From the NCBI GenBank assembly GCA_019279435.1, contig JAAALK010000285.1, positions 63,970,865 through 64,034,864 of the forward strand: a stretch of 64,000 nucleotides of DNA, read 5' to 3'. Of this stretch, positions 10,526 through 21,668 are shown piece by piece. Under the pieces are notes generated by a model that was given only the letters and a program-made list of their open reading frames with translations, was not told where the DNA came from and searched no databases. This DNA is from Zizania palustris. Lineage: Eukaryota; Streptophyta; Magnoliopsida; Poales; Poaceae. A program made the translations under genes and the position numbers. Within the stretch, counting starts at the first letter, position 1. Each line of letters starts with the position of its first letter.

Positions 10526-13267
10526 ATCAGGCTGAGTACTTCCCCATAGGGAGCACCGGTAATCTTTGCAATGAGGAAGGACAAGACAAAGAGAATGTGT
10601 GTCGACTATAGGGCTTTGAATGAAGTCACTATCAAGAACAAGTATCCGTTGCCTCGCATTGATGATCTGTTTGATAAGTTGAGAGGCGCTTCAGTATTCT
10701 CTAAGATTGATCTCCGATCAGGTTACCATCAGTTGAGAATCAGAGAGGAAGATATCCCGAAGACTGCTTTCACATCGATGTATGGTCTGTATGAGTGTAC
10801 AGTGATGTCGTTTGGACTTACTAATGCTCCATCATTCTTTATGAACATGATGAATAATGTCTTCATGGACTGTTTGGACAAGTTCATTGTGGTGTTCATC
10901 GATGATATCCTCATTTACTCCAAGACCACGGAAGAACATGAAGAGCACCTACGTCTATCTCTGACGAAGCTAAGAGAGAATCAGCTATACGCCAAGTACA
11001 GCAAGTGTGAGGTTTGGACATCTGAAGTGAAGTTTCTGGGACACATCATATCAGATAAAGGGATAGCAGTGGATCCTAATACCGTTGAAGCAGTGACAGA
11101 TTGGTTGCAGCCTACATCAGTTCCGGAGATTCATAGTTTTCTTCGATTGGCGGGCTATTACCGTCGATTCATCGAGAACTTCTCCAAGATTGCCAAGCCC
11201 ATGACCAGATTGCTTCAGAAGGACACCAAGTTCAAGTGGATACCAGAATGTGAAGAGAGTTTTCGTACCTTGAAGAAAAAGTTAGTCTCAGCACCAGTGT
11301 TGACTCTGCCAGATATTCGAAGAGATTTTCATGTGTATTGTGATGCGTCTCGTCAAGGACTAGGATGTGTATTAATGCAAGATGGAAAGGTGGTATCTTA
11401 TGCCTCACGGCAGCTTCGCCCTCATGAGATGAATTATCCTACTCATGATCTAGAGCTAGCAGCCGTAGTGCATGCTTTAAAGATTTGGAGGCATTACCTC
11501 ATCGGCAACAGATGTGAAGTGTTCACTGATCACAAGAGTCTGAAGTATATATTCACATAGCCAGATCTGAACCTTAGGCAAAGAAGATGGCTAGACTTGA
11601 TTAAAGATTATGACATGGGAATTCACTATCATCCAGGCAAAGCTAATGTAGTGGCAGATGCACTGAGTCGAAAAGGGTATTGCAACGCCATAATTCTCCA
11701 AGACAGAGCCCCTATGTTGTGTCGAGAGATGGAAAGATTGAATCTGGGAATCACAACCCGAGCATACCTTACTACGCTCGAGGCAAAACCAGCTCTCGAA
11801 GATCGGATTCGTGAAGCTCAGAAGGAAGATCCAGATATGGAAGATATAAACAAGAACATGAGGAAAGGGAAAGCCCCTGGTTTCTCGGAAGATGAAATGG
11901 GAACAGTTTGGTTTGGGAATCATCTCTGTGTGCCAGATAAGCCAGAGTTGAAGACCATTATTCTAAAGGAAGCCCATGATACCTTGTACTCTATCCATCC
12001 TAGAAGTACGAAGATGTATCAGGACTTAAAAGAGAAGTATTGGTGGGTCAGTATGAAAAAAGAGATCGCTGAGTATGTGGCGATGTGTGATACTTGTCAG
12101 TGGGTCAAAGCAGAACACCAAAGGCCAGTAGGACTGTTACAGCCTCTTAAGGTTCCCGAGTGGAAGGGGGAAGAAGTCGGTATGGACTTTATTACCGGTC
12201 TTCCCAGAACTCAAGCAGGTAATGACTCGATATGGGTGGTCATTGATCGTTTGACTAAAGTAGCTCACTTTATAGCATTCAAGACAACTTATAGTGGTCT
12301 GAAGTTGCCATAATTGTACATGGCCCGGATAGTGTGTTTGCACGGTGTTCCAAGGAAGATCGTTTCAGACAGAGGAAGTCAATTTACTTCAAAGTTCTAG
12401 GAAGAATCTGCAAGAAGAGCTTGGTACCAGGCTGAATTTTAGTACAGCGTATCACCCTCAGACAGATGGTCAGACAGAAAGAGTTAATCAGATTCTCGAA
12501 GATATGTTGAGAGCTTGTGCCTTAGATTTTGGAGGTTCTTGGGATAAAAATTTGCCGTATGCCGAGTTTTCCTACAACAACAGTTATCAGGCCAGTCTGC
12601 AGATGTTGCCGTTTGAAGCTCTGTATGGTCGCAAGTGCAGAACCCCTCTGCTTTGGGATCAAACCGGAGAAAGTCATGTTTTTGGGACAGATATCCTCCG
12701 TGAAGCTGAAGCCAAAGTCAAGGTTATTCAGGACAGGTTGAAGATAACTCAGTCTCGTCAAAAGAGTTATGCCGATGTTCGTCGCCGAGATTTGTCATTC
12801 AAAGAAGGAGACCATGTTTATCTCCGAGTCACCCCGTTTTGTGGTACTCAAAGGTTTAACATGAGAGGCAAGCTCGCACCTCGCTTCGTTGGGCCGTTCT
12901 TGGTTACCCATCGCCGAGGAGAGGTTGCCTATGAGCTTGAGCTACCAGCGTCATTGTCTGGTGTGCACAATGTGTTTCATGTCTCGCAGTTGAAGAAGTG
13001 TCTCTGAGTGCCTATTGAGCAAGCCGATCATTAGCAGTTAGAGATACAAGAGGATCTAACTTATGTGGAGAAGCCTATCCGCATTCTGGATACCAATGAG
13101 CGGGTTACAAGGAGCGGGGTTATCAAGTTCTGCAAAGTTCAGTGGAGTAACCATTCGCCCGAAGAAGCGACGTGGGAAAAGAAAGATGAGTTGAAGGCTT
13201 CGCATCCCAAGTTGTTCGAGGTCGTTTTGAATCTCGAGGATGAGATTCTTTGTAAGGGGGGTAGGTT
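10526..13267 (+). pseudogene. pol: Tek1 pol: RT, RNase H, integrase, chromodomain (broken)
   Basis: RT (10571-11560) shows RMCVDYRALN, the IDLRSGYHQ box and the FIDD catalytic motif, then RNase H (YCDASRQGLG, ending YIFT). A CAG-to-TAG stop at 11558-11560 precedes the segment 11597-12313, which contains the integrase zinc region (HDTLYSIHPR...CDTC) and the first core Asp (GMDFITGLP). A TAA at 12311-12313 and a one-base insertion near 12400 break the core. 12345-13007 continues with the AYHPQTDGQTERVNQ motif holding the catalytic Glu. A TGA at 13005-13007 separates the chromodomain (about 13065-13220, with VIKFCKVQWSNHSPEEATWE), which would steer integration to modified histones. At least six lesions are present. 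Confidence 0.85.
13252..13267 (+). promoter_or_regulatory. Tek1 polypurine tract
   Basis: Purine-rich AAGGGGGGTAGG immediately before the TGTAACACCC start of the 3' LTR; plus-strand DNA synthesis would be primed here. Confidence 0.8.
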
Positions 13268-16138
13268 TGTAACACCCATATTTTTCAAACCGTTGAAACC
13301 GTATTTTCAAACCGAATTTCAAATTTCAAATTTATTTAAAGGAAGAAAGGCTTTACAACTTAAAACCATTAGCTAAAACTGCTGAATTTCGGAATTAAAT
13401 AATTTTGTAAAGGTCCTATAGCCTTAAGGTATTTTATAAAATTATTTTGGAATTTTTCGAATTCAAATTCAAATTTTAAACTTCAAAATTATTTTCTGGA
13501 TTTATTTTATTCGAAAAAGCATTTATTTCTTAGTGGGCCGCGCCCTCCTTTTCGGCCAAAGCCAGCCCGCAGCCCGCTTTCCCCTCCCCTCTCTCTGCCA
13601 CGCGGGGCCCGCATGTCGGCGCCACCCTACACGCTGGCCACCCTCTTCCCTCTCTCTGGCCGCCCAGCCCCACATGCCAGCGTGCCCTCCAGCCCCTGCC
13701 GCCTGGCCCCGCCTGTCAGCCCCCACCGCCTTCACCCGCCGGTGCCCCCTTTTCTCTCCCCTCCCTACCGCAACCGTCTCTCTGGCGAACCCGGCACCGC
13801 CCCCACGTCCTAGAGCCCACGCCCCCGCCTCCTCCTGCTCCCTTTTATTGCACTGCATCCGCCCCCGAAGCAATTTTCCGCAACCGTTCTCCCTCTCTCG
13901 CAAATTTTGCCGAAGCATTCCCCTGCCATTGTCGCCTCCAGTCACGCGCTGCCGCTGTCGGTGACCGTCTCCACCGTCGCCGTCCACAGCGCTAGCTACG
14001 TCGTCCCCACCGGTCCCCGGCATCGCCTTCCTTTAGCCTCCCCGCCACCGAAAGCTCCTCGCCGCCGTCCATCCGAAGCCGCCGCCGCCCCGAGCTCGCC
14101 GCCGGCCGTCTCCCGCCCCGGACCTCGCTGCCCTAGGTATCCTCTTGTTCCTCTCCCCACGCTCTTTCCGTTTTTGTAGATATCTAGGGCTTAGGGCCAC
14201 CGCTCGCCATCACCGCTGCTTGCCGCCGTTGGCCGGAGCCAGGGAAGAAGGTCCCCTGGGCGCTCCCTGTGCCGCCTCTGTGCCAGATGCAGTCTCAGCC
14301 GTTGGATCTCAATCCAATGGTCCGGCTCTGCCTGGCCCATGGCACAGGGCACGCATGTTCATCGTGCTCCCGGTGCACCGTGAACCCACCTGGCGCGTGG
14401 TCTGTGGTCCACCATTGACCCAGTGAGCGGGTGCGCCGGTCCACTGGTCCGCCGTGGACCGTAGCCGATTGTTTTTATGGTTTAATTTGGTAGAATTGCT
14501 GTAAATGTTGTAAAATGCGTAGTAAATCCAAATTAGCTCCGTTTCAGCCTATTCAAGTTTCTGTATGTTTATAAAATTGTGATCTACGTACTGGTGTAAT
14601 TATTTTGTATTGCTTGCATGACTTGTTGTACTGTTTCTTAATTATTGTATTATTTCGGCGCGTTGTAGTTGAGGTAGAAGCTAACGAAGAGCCACCACTC
14701 GCCGCCAAGGATCCGTACCAGTGCTACAAGGATCAAGCCAAGTCACTGACCCTCTTGTGGACATAGTTGATCATGTCGAACCTACTTTTTTTGCAATAAT
14801 CGCTATAACCCATAGGTTGATAACTGCATTAGCGATAACATGTTCACTCGTTTATATATTTAGCTAATGTATAGTATTGCTCCCTGAAGTGCAAACCCAA
14901 GCCATGTTTGTATCACATTCTCCTCGTTGCCATCGTCGCTTAATAGTTAGCGACATATGGTCGAGGCGCATTACTTGCTAGCTTAATTACAGTTACTATT
15001 AGTCGTCAGGTTAAATTCTTTATACTCCTTTGTATATATATATTTGTCTTAGTCTTGTCGATATTCTAAGTTGTGGAAGGTGATGTGGATTCGATGTGGT
15101 ATTGTGCATGGTGGGTTCCGGGTGCAAGCTAGGGCATTAGTGGTCGTACCCGGGGCACTATAAGGACCTATCGGTGGGATTTGTCGCAAAGCATTATCGT
15201 GCTAACCACAAGTCTATGGGTAAGACCTAATCTGTAGTATGGGTCGGTTCAGCTCGATGCACCGAGCGGAGGAGACAAGGCCATCTATCAGGAGTTGCCT
15301 AGTGATGGCTTGTGCTGACGAGGAACTAATGGGGGTCGCACGTCTACCAATCAGGTTCTACTCAGCTGTTATGAGTGAGATCCCAGTGGAGCGTCGATGA
15401 AACCTAGTGAAGTTGTCCTCTTGCTGAGCCGGACATGCGAAGGGTTTTGGCATGCGTTCCTAGGACTTGGGTCCTCGTAACACACTGCGGTGTGCAGGGA
15501 TAAGTGCCTTGTGGGGAAAGTACTACACCTCTGATCAGAGTATAACCTTTTCGAAAAGTCGTGCCCATGGTTATGGGCGAGCCCAGTGATGTTCTCCGCA
15601 GTTAGCTTTCAGTGTTGGAAGTGTGAATTGCATGTCATGTTTAGGATGGTTTGAAAGTGCGAGTGGGCACAGGTGTGCAACTCGAGATAGTGGGAAGTCA
15701 GTACTGTTATTTACTTCAGCATGTTTATTACAGCTTTAACACTGCTCACTAAAGTTTAAACAACACTTAACATGCTTTTTATGCAATGAGCCTAGTTTAT
15801 GCATCCTTGTTCAACAACCATAATTATTTGCATGTCTGTGGCTTGTTGAGTACTTTGTACTCACCCCTCGTGGGTTAATTCTTTTAGATGCTGTGTATCA
15901 AGAAGAAGAAGTTCAGTAGTAGCATCCCAGTCGAGGAGTCGGATCCCCGTAGCCAAGACGTTCTGCAGCTGCTTAGATTTGCTTCCGCTTTGAATTTGTG
16001 TTGTAATAAGTGTAGCCTATGAGCTACGTACTTGACTTTACTTTCGTTTACTTCGTTGTCAGTTTGTGAGCGTCTTGTAATAATGACTTTTCATTTATAT
16101 TCAATGAATTGCGGTTCGTGAGAATCCGGGTCATTACA
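13268..16138 (+). repeat. Tek1 3' LTR (2,871 bp, complete)
   Basis: Begins TGTAACACCCATA and ends GGGTCATTACA. The first part (13530-14450) is GC-rich, cytosine-biased and reads as Pro/Arg-rich ORFs on both strands; these look like base-composition artefacts. The second part matches the 5' LTR remnant. It ends next to copia gag sequence. Confidence 0.9.
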
Positions 16139-16148
16139 TGTCTATATC

Positions 16149-16213
16149 ACAAAAGAGTAGGTGGACACTCTAGATGATGAGGAGCTTGCTCTCATTGTCA
16201 AGAAGTTCACCTG
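16149..16213 (+). pseudogene. Cop2 gag fragment
   Basis: A 65-bp remnant reading KE*VDTLDDEELALIVKKFT. It matches the Cop1 gag segment around its residues 246-265 (KEQVDTLADDELALIARRFT). CAG-to-TAG at 16158-16160. It is bounded on the left by the Tek1 LTR end and on the right by the TGTTGGGG start of LTR-K. Confidence 0.8.
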
Positions 16214-17071
16214 TGTTGGGGCAATTAGTTTTCCCTTAAACAGGAGCCAAATGACGTCAGCCTCTGAAGACCTGGGGCCCAGAGCCTGTCAACTTGCGAA
16301 GCCAAAAGATGAGCTCCAGCTTCCTCCGATGAAGTCAACTCCAAGAAAAGCCAAGACTTGCCCCTCCGGAGTCAAGCCTCCGGAGCCCTCCCGAGTCCCC
16401 TTTGGAGCCCTCCGGAGTCTAACCTCCAGGATCCCTTCTGGGTCCCCTTCGTAGCCCTTCGGAGTCTAACCTATGGGATCCCTTTGGGTCCCCTCTGGAG
16501 CAAAGCCTTCGGTACTCTTCCGGAGCCCTCTGGAGTCAAGCCTTTGGGACCCCTCTGGTCCCCTTCAAAGCCCTCTCTGGAGCATTTTGGAGCCCACTTC
16601 GGGAGTCGCTTCGGAGCTCACTTCGGAGCCCTTTTTGGGGTCCTCTTCTGACTGAAGACCTCCGGCAAGTACTACGGACCAAGAGAAATATACAAGCATC
16701 GCTAAAGTGTAAATCCATACCAGGGACCCTCGCCCCTGGTATGCCGTATACATAATCCATAAGTGATGTTTATCTACCGCGTCTGTAAAGTCAAATGTAC
16801 AGTAGTCTAGCCATTTTCCCTTCTTACCTCTATAAAGCCTACGTCTTGTCGAGGGCAATTGCGTCTTTTCATTTTGCCTGCATGCCTATAAAAGCATAGA
16901 AATGCCCTTGTAGTAGACAGGTTGTTCAGTAGAGGCAAAACTATGCCAAATCCACTATAAACTAGATGTAGGGGCTATTATCCCTCTAGGGAGGCATGAA
17001 TTAGTATAAATTCTCTCTCACTCTGTGAGAACCCTTCGAGGTTCATTCTATACACCATACACCACATAAAA
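16214..17071 (+). repeat. LTR-K: candidate solo LTR or LTR-like insertion
   Basis: Starts TGTTGGGGCAATTAG and carries a plus-strand promoter-like CCTATAAAAGC at about 16885. A short imperfect direct array of GGAGTCTAACC/GGATCCCTTTGGGTCCCC units lies at about 16370-16640. It is flanked by ACCTG on the left (16209-16213) and ACCTG on the right (17072-17076), as expected for a 5-bp target duplication. The right end reads CATAAAA rather than the expected CA, so the boundary is uncertain. It holds no gene. Confidence 0.55.
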
Positions 17072-17076
17072 ACCTG

Positions 17077-18036
17077 ATGTCCCGAGCAGTTCAGCGTGAT
17101 CACCCCTCAGAGCTCATCATCGATGATCTTATTGAGAGAACTTTGCGCTCTTTTGTTGACTCGCTTGCTGTGTTTACTAAGTCTGCGTTTGTTGCGTCTT
17201 TTGAGCCTAGAGATGTTTCTCATGCTCTTTCTGATTTGAATTGGATAAACTGCTATGCAAGAAGAGCTTGAGAACTTTGTCCGCAATCGGGTTTGGACAC
17301 AGGTTGAGCTGCCACCCGGATGCAACCCCATAGGCACCAAGTGGGTGTTCAAAAACAAGCAAGGTGAAGATGGGATTGTGGTGCGCAACAAAGCTCGACT
17401 AGTTGCCCAGGGTTTTTGCCAGAAAGAGGGTATTGACATTGAGGAGACTTTCACCCCTGTTGCCCACCTTGAGTCCATTCGTATTCTTTTAGCTTTTGCC
17501 ACTTCTAAGGGGTTTAAGCTTTTTCAAATGGATGTCAAGAGTGATTTTATGAATGGGTACATAGATGAGGACGTCTATGTTAGGCAGCCCCCCAGTTTTG
17601 AGAACCTTAAGTTTCCTCGACATGTTTTTAAGCTGCAGAAATCTTTATACGGTTTAAAGCAAGCCCCCAGGGCTTGGTATGACCGGTTGAAGCAGTTTTT
17701 GTTGGGGAAGGGCTTTGTGTTTGGTTCTGTGGACAAAACTCTTTTCTTGCTCACAGATGGCTCAGACTTCTTGATTGCTCAGATTTACGTGGACGATATT
17801 ATTTTTGGTGGTTCTACTGATGCACTTGTGTCCATGTTTTCTGAGCAGATGCACAGTGAATTTGAGATGAGCCTCATGGGTGAGCTCAAGTATTTCCTAG
17901 GGCTCCAGATCAAGCAGATCAAGGACAATATCTTCGTCCATTAGAGTAAGTACACATGGGACATGCTGAAGAAATTTGACTTTGGTGGAGAGCTGAAGCC
18001 TCAAATGACCCCAATGGGTACATCTGGGGGCCTGGA
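17077..18036 (+). pseudogene. Cop2 reverse transcriptase, 5' part
   Basis: Begins in the linker before RT (RDHPSELIIDDLIERTLRS, then VASFEPRDVSHAL). A one-base insertion near 17250 shifts the frame. The 230-codon stretch 17255-17944 carries the Ty1/copia RT blocks: GTKWVFKNKQGEDG, RLVAQGF, FQMDVKSDFMNG, SLYGLKQAPRAWYDR, the catalytic YVDDIIFGG, and LGLQI. A CAG-to-TAG stop lies at 17942-17944. The frame stays readable to 18036, where Cop3 interrupts it, and resumes at 31225. Confidence 0.88.
18032..18036 (+). repeat. Target-site duplication of Cop3, left copy (CTGGA)
   Basis: Identical to 31220-31224 on the far side of Cop3. Excising Cop3 with one copy brings the Cop2 RT halves together in one frame. 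Confidence 0.88.
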
Positions 18037-18595
18037 TGTAGGGCCAAAAGTAGCGACCAGAGGGGGGGGTGAATTGGTGCCTAAAAAATTCTTTCGAATC
18101 AATGGCCTGCTCGCAACACCCAACGCACCTCAACTGACTTAGCAAAGAAAGGTGAGCAGATCAACAGTGCCTCAAAAGATCTAGCCTAACAACAACCGGT
18201 GTCCTAATCGAAAAGACACCAACATAGTTCTAATAGGCATATTAACAAATCATTTAAAACATGGGCAAATCAAGGTTCACAGAAATAAATCATCACAACA
18301 ATTAATCTGAGTGCACGTAAAAAGACATGACAGGTTACTGTTCAAAATTTGTCTCCTGTTCGAAACTTGACAAAGCCTGTGTGGTGCGAAGCCTGCAGTT
18401 GTCGAAGCCGGCTTCGGAGCCCTTGTGCGAAGGTTGAAGGAGTTGAAGTCGATTTGGAGCAGTTGTGCGAAGAATGCAGATGAGAACTTCAAAGTCAGAA
18501 TAAACACAGACCGAAGTAACCTTCGAATCGGGACAGCAGAAAAACACCCAGAGTATGATGCTGCCAAAGCCTGCTTCGAAAAAGCACACTTCGAA
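18037..18595 (-). repeat. Cop3 3' LTR, partial (runs into gap)
   Basis: TGTAGGGCCAAAAGTAGCGACC at 18037 aligns base for base with the start of the 5' LTR at 29144 for about 550 bp, with scattered differences. The stretch then ends in N. Confidence 0.9.
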
Positions 18596-19595
18596 NNNNN
18601 NNNNNNNNNNNNNNNNNNNNNNNNNNNNNNNNNNNNNNNNNNNNNNNNNNNNNNNNNNNNNNNNNNNNNNNNNNNNNNNNNNNNNNNNNNNNNNNNNNNN
18701 NNNNNNNNNNNNNNNNNNNNNNNNNNNNNNNNNNNNNNNNNNNNNNNNNNNNNNNNNNNNNNNNNNNNNNNNNNNNNNNNNNNNNNNNNNNNNNNNNNNN
18801 NNNNNNNNNNNNNNNNNNNNNNNNNNNNNNNNNNNNNNNNNNNNNNNNNNNNNNNNNNNNNNNNNNNNNNNNNNNNNNNNNNNNNNNNNNNNNNNNNNNN
18901 NNNNNNNNNNNNNNNNNNNNNNNNNNNNNNNNNNNNNNNNNNNNNNNNNNNNNNNNNNNNNNNNNNNNNNNNNNNNNNNNNNNNNNNNNNNNNNNNNNNN
19001 NNNNNNNNNNNNNNNNNNNNNNNNNNNNNNNNNNNNNNNNNNNNNNNNNNNNNNNNNNNNNNNNNNNNNNNNNNNNNNNNNNNNNNNNNNNNNNNNNNNN
19101 NNNNNNNNNNNNNNNNNNNNNNNNNNNNNNNNNNNNNNNNNNNNNNNNNNNNNNNNNNNNNNNNNNNNNNNNNNNNNNNNNNNNNNNNNNNNNNNNNNNN
19201 NNNNNNNNNNNNNNNNNNNNNNNNNNNNNNNNNNNNNNNNNNNNNNNNNNNNNNNNNNNNNNNNNNNNNNNNNNNNNNNNNNNNNNNNNNNNNNNNNNNN
19301 NNNNNNNNNNNNNNNNNNNNNNNNNNNNNNNNNNNNNNNNNNNNNNNNNNNNNNNNNNNNNNNNNNNNNNNNNNNNNNNNNNNNNNNNNNNNNNNNNNNN
19401 NNNNNNNNNNNNNNNNNNNNNNNNNNNNNNNNNNNNNNNNNNNNNNNNNNNNNNNNNNNNNNNNNNNNNNNNNNNNNNNNNNNNNNNNNNNNNNNNNNNN
19501 NNNNNNNNNNNNNNNNNNNNNNNNNNNNNNNNNNNNNNNNNNNNNNNNNNNNNNNNNNNNNNNNNNNNNNNNNNNNNNNNNNNNNNNNNNNNNNN
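18596..19595. other. Assembly gap (1,000 N)
   Basis: Exactly 1,000 N, a conventional placeholder for a gap of unknown size. It lies between a copia LTR (left) and a CRM-like gag (right). Protein predictions across it are meaningless. Confidence 0.99.
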
Positions 19596-20433
19596 CTGCA
19601 AGCATAGCAAGGTGGAAAAGACGAGTGATAGTATTGTATTCTTTATAATCAATGATATCCTGAATTTCACGTCGTAAACCACCATAAAAATGGGCCATTT
19701 TATCCTCATTGTCCTCCTCAATTTCAGCACGCATGCAACCTATTTGCAACTCCTGATAATACTCCTCTACCGATTTATTTCCTTGGTTTAGGCGCTGCAA
19801 TTTTTTTCTCAAATCACGTTTATATGAAGGAGGGACCCATCTACCACGCATTTGCCATTTTAACATATCCCAAGTTTGTGGTTCATTGCCAACCTGAACT
19901 ATTTCAGTCCACCAAAGAAGAGCATATCCAATGAAGTCACTAGTAGCTAAGCGCACGCGGTGGATAGCAGGAACCATGTGAGCATTAAATTTTTGTTCGA
20001 CTGACATCTCCTAATCTAAATATGCATCTGGATCATAGGTGCCAGCAAAAGGAGGTACTGAAAATTTTACCTTAGAGTAGGGATCATTGTTCCTGTGGTT
20101 GTCATTGTTACCTCGTGGAGGGCGGTTGCGGTGGCCGCCCATACCTTGACGGTTAAACTGAAAGCGATGACGTGCAGCCTCGTCAGGGTCAACGGCATTG
20201 TTTCCGGCATAGGATAGGTCGTCTTCCTCTTCAATATGGTCGTCTTCCTCTTCATTGTTGGCTCGTGCAGCAGGCAAGCGTGTTTCCAAGGCAGTCATCC
20301 GGTCTACTAGGTCAGCCACAGTACGTGCGAGACGTTCGATGGAATGTTGGGTCTGCCGCTGAGACTCTAGTAGAGCACGTCGTGAGACACATTCATTAAA
20401 ATCAGATGGAGGGGTGCCGCTGTTATCTGCCAT
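19596..20433 (-). pseudogene. gag: Crm1 gag (partial, one in-frame stop)
   Basis: The ATG at 20433 opens MADNSGTPPSDFNECVSRRA, followed by a short helix-rich N-terminal region, an acidic patch (EEEDDHIEEEDD) and the gag domain (PPFAGTYDPDAYLD, TGYALLWWTEI, YYQELQIG). The match to Crm2 gag is close to identical. A TGG-to-TAG change at about 20011-20013 interrupts it. The zinc knuckle and protease would lie in the gap. Confidence 0.88.
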
Positions 20434-21654
20434 GTTAGTGAAAGACAAAACAACAAAGAATAATCCTGGTGGAAAACAACTCGGTGGGGTGTTGGGTGTG
20501 TGGTGGAAGCAATCCGTCAAGCACCTTACCCACGCTTGCAAGTGTTCTTACCACGCCGCAGTGAGGTCACCGGCCTACAGGTGATGAACCAAGTGGAGGG
20601 TGGTGGCAATTGCAAGGAATGAACCTGTCCCGACCAAGAGAAAGGTGTAGCTTGGAAGGCAAAGTGAGTAGCAAGGATTAGCGATAGTAATACAGTTAAA
20701 CCAAGTTCAATAAGTATTCTCTAGTACTCGTCAAAGTTGCTGACCTTAGTGCTCCCAAAGTGAAAGTTCAAGCAAAAGAGGGAAACTATGTGCCCAAAAA
20801 TCAAATGGAAGCAAAAACAGGCCAAATTCAGTTCTCTACAGATAGGACAAGGGATCGGACAAGAGATCGGACAAGGGTTCGGACAAGCAAAAGGCTGCCA
20901 AGGCCTGCCTCAGATCGGACAACAGTTCGGACAAGAGTTCGGACAAGAGATCGGACAAGCAAATAGCTGCCAAGGCCTGCCTCAGATTGGACAACAGTTC
21001 GGACAGGAGTTCGGACAAGCAACAACACGACTGCTTCTCTTTTTTTTATATATATATTTTTTTTTCTCCTTCTTTTTTTTTCACTCTATTTTTTTTTGAA
21101 CAAGGATGACAAGAGATACAACCACAAAAATTGGCACCTGCAACTGAGGTGGGATGTGGCTCACAGAAATTCAACAAGTTCGGTGAACGACGAGCAAAAA
21201 CTTTGTCCAATTTTTTCTTTATCTTCCTGATTTTTTTTGGCGATTTTGGTGAGGGCTAACCGGCATCACCAGTTAGGGATCCCTCCAAATTGGGTCAGGA
21301 ATACGCTCAAAAAATTTCAGATTTTTCTGAAAACGAGCAAAAAGTTATGCATGTTTTACCGAAGGGGGGTCACAAAGACTGGATGTGGAAAACAAATAGG
21401 GTTGCGGAAGGGGGGTTTTTCGGTGGGGAATTTTTTTTTCTGAGACACAAGAACAACTACTACTGAAACGACACAGAGGGATGACTAAACCAGCAACAAG
21501 ACTCGACCAAGAACACGAACTCAACAAAGTTAAAAACTGAAATTAAAATCGCAAGGCACAATGGGGTTCTCGGTGGGGAATTTTTTTTTTGGTGCGGTTT
21601 TCTGGACTCTGGGTAAAAACAAAAGCAGATCGAGATTACCTAACGGGAAACTGA
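20434..21654 (-). other. Crm1 untranslated leader
   Basis: About 1.2 kb between PBS and gag, colinear with 46475-47660 of Crm2 apart from the tandem array. It has several T-rich or A-rich runs (about 21030-21095, 21420-21440, 21580-21590) and no convincing ORF. Confidence 0.75.
20846..21026. repeat. Tandem array in the Crm1 leader (12-bp units, 72-bp higher-order unit)
   Basis: The basic unit is GACAAGAGATCG (12 bp), with G/A and A/T variants. A 36-bp block beginning GACAAGCAAAAGGCTGCC alternates with three 12-bp units, giving a 72-bp higher-order period repeated about twice. ORFs over it on both strands (RTRDRT or LSELLS type repeats) are artefacts. Confidence 0.9.
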
Positions 21655-21666
21655 GCTCTGATACCA
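21655..21666 (-). promoter_or_regulatory. Crm1 primer binding site (tRNA-iMet type)
   Basis: Minus strand TGGTATCAGAGC, two bases from the LTR edge. Confidence 0.93.
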
Positions 21667-21668
21667 AC

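Larger units (their letters stand above)
6625..16138 (+). mobile_element. Tek1: Ty3/gypsy chromovirus (Tekay/Del-like)
   Basis: Plus-strand gypsy element with a partial 5' LTR (6625-8224), PBS, gag, PR, RT, RNase H, integrase with C-terminal chromodomain, polypurine tract and a complete 2,871-bp 3' LTR. The order RT-RH-IN plus a chromodomain marks a chromovirus; the very long LTRs suggest the Tekay/Del clade. The first ~1.27 kb of the 5' LTR is missing here because Cop1 is inserted in it. The two LTR copies of the remaining part differ at only a small number of positions by eye, so the insertion is fairly recent. Its 3' flank is copia gag sequence (Cop2). Confidence 0.9.

Noticed and set aside
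13523..14426. Pro/Arg/Ala-rich ORFs on both strands
   Set aside because: They lie wholly inside the Tek1 3' LTR in a very C-rich segment; composition keeps frames open by chance.
18277..20007. 576-codon ORF and similar long ORFs over 18425-19730
   Set aside because: They are mostly N; only the CRM-like gag part from 19596 is real.
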